From contig JAPHTP010000085.1 in NCBI GenBank assembly GCA_026196875.1, forward strand, positions 1 through 58,804: a stretch of DNA of 58,804 nt, written 5' to 3'. Made by a program: the position numbers and the translations under genes. Shown here piece by piece: positions 54,205-58,804 of this stretch. Origin of the DNA: Kangiellaceae bacterium. Its GTDB lineage: Bacteria; Pseudomonadota; Gammaproteobacteria; Enterobacterales; Kangiellaceae. Under the pieces are notes generated by a model. That model made no database searches. It was given only the letters and a program-made list of their open reading frames with translations, and was not told where the DNA came from. The first letter of the stretch is position 1, and each line of letters starts with the position of its first letter.

Positions 54205-56367
54205 CTAACGGGCACGCTTTAAAACATTGATCCCCAACACCCCCATATCCATTCCATCAAATACAGGAAAACCTTCTCTTTCAAAAACTGATTTGTAATC
54301 TTGATATGGCACACCAGCATCGATCACGACACCAATTAATCGACCGCTATGTTGCGCGAGTTTCCTAAGTCTTTTGGCAAATTTTTCTGCTTGGCTCAAT
54401 TGATGAGTATCCAGCTGTTCCGATAAAGGAACTAGTCCAAGCATAACTACACCCGCGCCAAATTCGATCATAGCTTCGACACAATCAAAATAAGCATCTT
54501 CGTCCGCCATAGGTGTAAGATCCAATGGATTAGATGGAGCGACTAAACCTTGCAATTTGTGCCGGTGAAAAATTTTAGAAAGTTGTTTTTCATCATCGCC
54601 GTTTATTTGATATAACCTTCCGGAATCGTTGTCTCCTAAAGTGTCCACGCTGCCAACAGTTTCATAACCCGCATTGGTCACAATAGCCAGCTTACCTAAA
54701 GTGTGCAGTTCCGGATAAGCAGCCATCCATTTAAATACAGCATTAAATTGATTGAAGGATTCGACTAACACTGCGCCAGCTTTTTGCAGCAACCGTTTTT
54801 GAACAAAGTAATCGCCGGTCATTGCGCCGGTATGTCCCGCCGCAGCTTCTTGTCCTAATGCAGACCTGCCACCTTTATATATAATTACGTGACGATTTTC
54901 GCTACGAAACTGTTTAACCAGTTTAGCTACAGCACAGACATCACCATCAACAAACCCTTCAATATAAAGACCAAGCACCTTGATCGATTTATCTCGTTGC
55001 ATTAGCGCCATAAAATCTGAAAGTTTCATGTCTAGCTGGTTGCCGATTGAAAATCCGTACTTCAGACTTAGATTAGAGTGACGAGACAAACGCGTAATTA
55101 AAAATGCGCCACTTTGACTGATTAAGGCTACCTGCGATTCAGGGGAAAACTTGACGTTTAGCTTCCGTTGCGGAATAAATAAACTATTGAGTTTGAGTGG
55201 TGATAACAGCATACCTAAACCGTTTGGACCAACGATCGCCGGACACCATAAGTTATTTTTTCGCCGATTTTGTACTAGCGATTCTAATTGCTCGCCAAAC
55301 CCAGATTGATCGGCACCATCACCTATGCCACCGGCAACAATGTAAATTGCCTGAGCTCCACCATTTTGTTTGCACAACTGCTGAATTGTTTCTACAGTAG
55401 ATTGTGCAGGTAAGGCTAGAATTAAAACGTCAACGGGCTCGTCTATTAAAGCACTTACCGAATCAAAGCACTTTATTCCGGCAAATTCTTCTCGCCCCGG
55501 CTTGATAATCACCAAATCATTATCAGATAAGTTTGACTGGCGAAGATTTTCAAGTATCAATCCGCCGACATTGCCCTGCTTCTCCGAAACTCCCGCCAAA
55601 GCGATTTTTTTTGGTTTTAAAAAACTATCATCTTGAAGCGGAACTGGGCACGGCTCAACATGTGGAGATAAGGATGACTGGCCAACACCATCTAGAGCAA
55701 TAAAGTTGCCGCTGGAGTCCACGACAAATGGGTTAACTTCAAGCAAGCCAATGTCCTTGTCCGCCATTAACTCATCTAACTTCCACAGACTTTGCAAAAA
55801 TTCTAGTAATTGTTTACGGCTAGTCAGTGGAGCTTGTTGTCGAACCTCCCCTAGTAAAATTTTACCTAACCAATGCTCTTCCAATTCTTCAAGCGCTTCT
55901 TCAGGCGTATATACCGATGCGGGCCACACCAATAACGATTGCTTTAACTCTCTTGCCCAAGCTTCGGTTAAAATACCGCCAAAACCTAAACTAATAATCG
56001 CACCACAACATTTATCTCTTTGTAAACTGACAAATATTTCACTTGGAGCATCATTTGATTTACTAAAGTTAACTTTTTCTGTGACTAAAGTTCCGCGCCA
56101 ATTAAACTTAGTTTTGACCACGCTTTCCATCGATGTAGAAGTATCGGCTAGCTTTTCTTGGCTGAATTCTACAAATTTAAGCGCGCCATTATCTGACTTG
56201 TGCCATAACTCGTCGGCCATTCCCTTAACAACTACCTTTTCGTCAGCCTCGAACCAGTCGTTATCGATATCCGCTACGGAAGAAAAAAAGAAGTGCTTAG
56301 GCGTGTTGATTCCGGCCTGTTTTAAAAGCGCGTAAACCTGATTTTCAGAAATAAATTGGGGAGTCAT
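54205..56367 (-). CDS. NDP-forming acyl-CoA synthetase (acetate-CoA ligase-like)
   Basis: 720 residues from ATG 56367 (GTG 56373 is the alternative). The order is permuted: an ATP-grasp (beta-type) domain of about 230 residues first (KVVVKGMADELWHKS, GLLEVNPFVVD), then the CoA-binding domain (KKIALAGVSEKQGNVGGLILENL, IYIVAGGIGDG), then the ligase CoA domain with the phospho-His in AAAGHTGAMTGDY and TNAGYE. This fits ADP-forming acyl-CoA synthetases, which make acyl-CoA or ATP from acyl-CoA. Its acyl substrate is unknown. Confidence 0.85.
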   Translation of the reverse strand: MTPQFISENQVYALLKQAGINTPKHFFFSSVADIDNDWFEADEKVVVKGMADELWHKSDNGALKFVEFSQEKLADTSTSMESVVKTKFNWRGTLVTEKVNFSKSNDAPSEIFVSLQRDKCCGAIISLGFGGILTEAWARELKQSLLVWPASVYTPEEALEELEEHWLGKILLGEVRQQAPLTSRKQLLEFLQSLWKLDELMADKDIGLLEVNPFVVDSSGNFIALDGVGQSSLSPHVEPCPVPLQDDSFLKPKKIALAGVSEKQGNVGGLILENLRQSNLSDNDLVIIKPGREEFAGIKCFDSVSALIDEPVDVLILALPAQSTVETIQQLCKQNGGAQAIYIVAGGIGDGADQSGFGEQLESLVQNRRKNNLWCPAIVGPNGLGMLLSPLKLNSLFIPQRKLNVKFSPESQVALISQSGAFLITRLSRHSNLSLKYGFSIGNQLDMKLSDFMALMQRDKSIKVLGLYIEGFVDGDVCAVAKLVKQFRSENRHVIIYKGGRSALGQEAAAGHTGAMTGDYFVQKRLLQKAGAVLVESFNQFNAVFKWMAAYPELHTLGKLAIVTNAGYETVGSVDTLGDNDSGRLYQINGDDEKQLSKIFHRHKLQGLVAPSNPLDLTPMADEDAYFDCVEAMIEFGAGVVMLGLVPLSEQLDTHQLSQAEKFAKRLRKLAQHSGRLIGVVIDAGVPYQDYKSVFEREGFPVFDGMDMGVLGINVLKRAR

Positions 56368-56627
56368 TGACACACGGATTACTAAAAGATGGATGTTCCT
56401 TAGCGTGAAGCATATCGACTAGTTCACAAAATTGAGCTGATATAGATCAATGCTTACTACGACTGAGATTAAATTTGCATTTATGTTATTGAATTAGCTG
56501 TTTTTTTGATAAATATCTAGTTTTTACTATGCTTAACGGGTTGGCTGTTTTTTGAGCGCTAATAAATGTTGGCGCCATAACCGCGCAACCTGGTGTTTAT
56601 TAAGAATTTTTATCTTTGGGTGTTGGT

Positions 56628-57461
56628 TTGAAAAGTCTTGCAGTTAGAACAGTTAAAAACCTGATTTATGTATATATTCTTTCAATTTGGCAAAACTCAC
56701 CTGTTGCTCTTGCTCAACCATCTCTAGATAGATCAGCTGGCTCAAACACCGCTGCACAATCTGAGTGCATTCTTAAATACGGGTTTACCGAATGGAAACC
56801 TCTTCAGTACTTAAACAGTCAAGGTAAACCTGTAGGACTACAAGTTAATTTAATAGAAGCAGTAGTTAAGAAAGCCGGCTGCAAAATAAAATATATCCCG
56901 GTAACCTGGGATGAAAACATGAGGAAAATAGCTACCGGTGAATTGGACTTTACGGCAAATGCAACTCCAAGTAAAAAAAGAGAATCCTACGCGAGATTTT
57001 CAGCACCATATCGTAAAGATGAATTTGCTGTTTTTGTTAAACAAGAGCTAAAAGAAAAATTTAATACCTCAAGTATCCAGGACTTAGTTAATTCAAATTT
57101 TCGACTAGGACTTACCCGTCAATATATTTATGGAGAAGAAATTCAGCGATGGCAAAACCATCCTATGAAAAAATACTTACTTTCATATTCAACCCGCGCT
57201 GAAGATAATATTGACAGATTATTTAATGGTGATATTGATGGATTTCTCGAAGACCCATTCGTTATTTCCTATAAATTGAGAAGCAGAGATCTGATGAAAA
57301 AAGTAGTGCCACTTTCCATCCGTACATTTGGCAGAGAAGCTTGCTTTATGTTTAACAAGCAGAATTTTTCTAAAAATTTTATAGAACGATTTAATCAAGC
57401 TCTTGAGCAAATTAAATCAGACCCTGCCTATCAAACGATTTGGCTTAGTTCACAATACTAA
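56628..57461 (+). CDS. Periplasmic amino-acid-type solute-binding protein (SBP_bac_3)
   Basis: About 277 residues from TTG 56628; TTG 56616 is also possible. No ATG covers the signal peptide (IYVYILSIWQNSPVALAQ). The domain follows family 3: YGFTEWKPLQYLNSQGKPVGLQVNLIEAVVKKAGCKI, TGELDFTANATPSKKRESYARFSAPYRKDEFAVFVK and IDGFLEDPF. No permease or ATPase is adjacent, so it may serve as an orphan receptor. It is related to the pseudogene at 7541. Confidence 0.86.
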   Translation: MKSLAVRTVKNLIYVYILSIWQNSPVALAQPSLDRSAGSNTAAQSECILKYGFTEWKPLQYLNSQGKPVGLQVNLIEAVVKKAGCKIKYIPVTWDENMRKIATGELDFTANATPSKKRESYARFSAPYRKDEFAVFVKQELKEKFNTSSIQDLVNSNFRLGLTRQYIYGEEIQRWQNHPMKKYLLSYSTRAEDNIDRLFNGDIDGFLEDPFVISYKLRSRDLMKKVVPLSIRTFGREACFMFNKQNFSKNFIERFNQALEQIKSDPAYQTIWLSSQY

Positions 57462-57677
57462 CTAATATTAACAGTTCTTAATTCTTCCCAACTCATATCA
57501 TTACAAATCTAACCAATCCAACACATACCTTCAGGTTATTCAATGCAGAGTTAATTTTTTATTGGATGTTATAACAAAGGTAAACTGTAGCCCTAAACCC
57601 ATTTACCTATCTAAACTTTCGAAAAATGTGTAAGATTCAAGCAAATAGAACATAGAATAAAAAGCCAGGGCCACCAC

Positions 57678-58804
57678 ATGACAAAACTTAACGCTTTAAG
57701 TCACTGCATACTTTTAGCTTTAGCAACTCTATCACTTTTATCCCATGCTCAACCACTGGCAATAGACGGAGTTACTTATCCCCAAGGCAAAAAGTCTTTT
57801 GCCGATAAAATTGTTGTATTTAACCCCGGTTCTCCTCAGGCGGACAAGAAGTTTCGAAAGAAAAAAAACGCATTAGGGCGACCCGATTATTCGAGTAAGA
57901 AAATGTCCGGCATGGTGTCTCTTGGTTGCAACGGAAGCATTACGCTTGAATTTAAAAATAATGCTTTAGCAGATGATGTCGGTAAAGATCTTTATATTGT
58001 GGAAGTTGGTCTGGCTTTTGAAGATGCAAAAATAGAAATTTCGAAAGCAGGCAACCATTGGATTAACTTAGGAACTTTAAAAAAACGTGGAAAGAAAATA
58101 GATATAAATGGTTACGTAAATACCGGCGAAGCCTATCACTTTGTCAGAATTACTGATTTAGGAAGCGACTGCCGGACGGAAACTCGAGGTGCAGATATAG
58201 ATGCGGTTGCGGCCCTTAATCGCCCTTTAAATCAGATTCCAGCTACTGTTAACACAAACGTAGCGACCTCAACTACCGGTACAATAAACTCAACTAACTC
58301 TTGTCCAACTCCAGATGCTGACGGTGATGGTGTTAACTCGATAGCATGCGGCGGTTCCGATTGTGATGATAATGACCCTAATCGATTCCCTGGTAATGTC
58401 GAAATAGCTGATGGGCGAGGACATGATGAAGATTGCGACCCAACAACTCACGGTGGAAGAGACAGAGATGGTGATGGATTCGAAGATGCCTCGGCTTTCA
58501 ACATCGGTAGCGATGGAAGAAAGGAATACAGAGGGTTAGATTGTAACGATAATCGTACCGACATAAACCCTGCGACTAGTGAAGTCTGTGATGGTATTGA
58601 TAATAACTGCGACGGGTCCATCGACGAAGGCGTTAAGGTAGAGTTTTTTCTCGATGCAGATGGCGATCTGTTTGGCGATCCTTCTATAAAACGTATGGCA
58701 TGTGATCACAGCGAATATTTTGAAGGTCAACATTGGGTGAAAAATAAGGAAGACTGCAATGATAAAGATGCGACAATTAATCCTATCACTGGCAAATGCC
58801 GTTA
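57678..58804 (+). CDS. Secreted MopE-repeat metal-binding protein (C-terminus beyond window)
   Basis: At least 375 residues, ATG 57678, with the open frame running off the window. A signal peptide ends near SHAQPLA. The N-terminal domain of about 170 residues has strand-rich blocks (FADKIVVFNPG, ALGRPDY, VSLGCNGSITLEF, GADIDAVAALN) seen in secreted surface proteins of unknown fold. It is followed by Asp-rich repeats DCDDNDPNRFPGNVE, DCNDNRTDINP, EVCDGIDNNCDG and DEDCD, the cysteine-containing MopE/PF11617 metal-binding type, and DADGD calcium-loop motifs. It probably binds calcium or copper outside the cell. Confidence 0.85.
   Translation, partial: MTKLNALSHCILLALATLSLLSHAQPLAIDGVTYPQGKKSFADKIVVFNPGSPQADKKFRKKKNALGRPDYSSKKMSGMVSLGCNGSITLEFKNNALADDVGKDLYIVEVGLAFEDAKIEISKAGNHWINLGTLKKRGKKIDINGYVNTGEAYHFVRITDLGSDCRTETRGADIDAVAALNRPLNQIPATVNTNVATSTTGTINSTNSCPTPDADGDGVNSIACGGSDCDDNDPNRFPGNVEIADGRGHDEDCDPTTHGGRDRDGDGFEDASAFNIGSDGRKEYRGLDCNDNRTDINPATSEVCDGIDNNCDGSIDEGVKVEFFLDADGDLFGDPSIKRMACDHSEYFEGQHWVKNKEDCNDKDATINPITGKCR

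Noticed and set aside
55706-56335. A 209-residue plus-strand open frame
   Set aside because: It is antisense to the acyl-CoA synthetase gene and has no recognisable domain.

Overview
The window looks like chromosomal DNA of an AT-rich (about 40% GC by eye) marine-type gammaproteobacterium. HrpB, RdgC, TrxC, a SpeA/AguA/AguB polyamine route, POT and DUF3293 proteins and many c-di-GMP proteins all point that way. A Kangiella/Aliikangiella-like lineage is my guess and is not proven from the sequence. About 48 protein genes are present. No rRNA, tRNA, CRISPR array, intact insertion sequence or prophage was seen.

Layout. 1-5.5 kb (minus): a patatin-like membrane lipase (cut by the window edge) lies downstream of two RoxA-like di-haem cytochromes. 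5.7-7.1 kb: a PgaC-type glycosyltransferase. 7.5-8.0 kb: a decayed periplasmic solute-binding protein gene. 8.1-9.2 kb: a response regulator with an unrecognised output domain. 9.4-13.1 kb (minus): hrpB and a tail-anchored, motif-degenerate DEDDh exonuclease-like protein. 13.4-18.8 kb (minus): speD, speE, speA, aguA and aguB, a complete arginine-to-spermidine pathway in one run. 19.2-22.1 kb: an arsenic locus of divergent arsR and arsP, followed by a eukaryotic-type glutathione synthetase, with two identical operators placed on both promoters. 22.3-27.2 kb (minus): lipoprotein, GNAT, DUF1330, DoxX, a secreted subtilase and a DnaJ-related protein. 27.4-34.8 kb: aspartokinase, an Lrp-type regulator, an exported methyltransferase, a Tat-exported amine oxidase, an M28 peptidase and a lipoprotein cyclophilin. 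35-45.4 kb: c-di-GMP and phosphorelay signalling (EAL-HDOD, GGDEF-EAL, CheY, CheY-HPt, PilZ) mixed with membrane proteins, trxC and a MATE pump. 45.5-52.3 kb: isoprenylcysteine methyltransferase-like protein, rdgC, a repeat-rich non-coding block, PAP2, a glycosyltransferase, small membrane proteins, a YbaK-type deacylase and DUF3293. 52.5-58.8 kb: POT transporter, NDP-forming acyl-CoA synthetase, a solute-binding protein and the start of a secreted MopE-repeat protein.

How genes work together. The polyamine run converts arginine to agmatine, N-carbamoylputrescine, putrescine and spermidine, with SpeD supplying decarboxylated AdoMet. In the ars locus, ArsR is expected to derepress the efflux permease and a glutathione-making enzyme together. 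The regulators at 39-42.3 kb probably form part of one phosphorelay/c-di-GMP module. The most unusual items are the eukaryotic-type glutathione synthetase in the ars operon, the paired RoxA-like cytochromes next to a lipase, the catalytically degenerate tail-anchored exonuclease-like protein and the exported methyltransferase.
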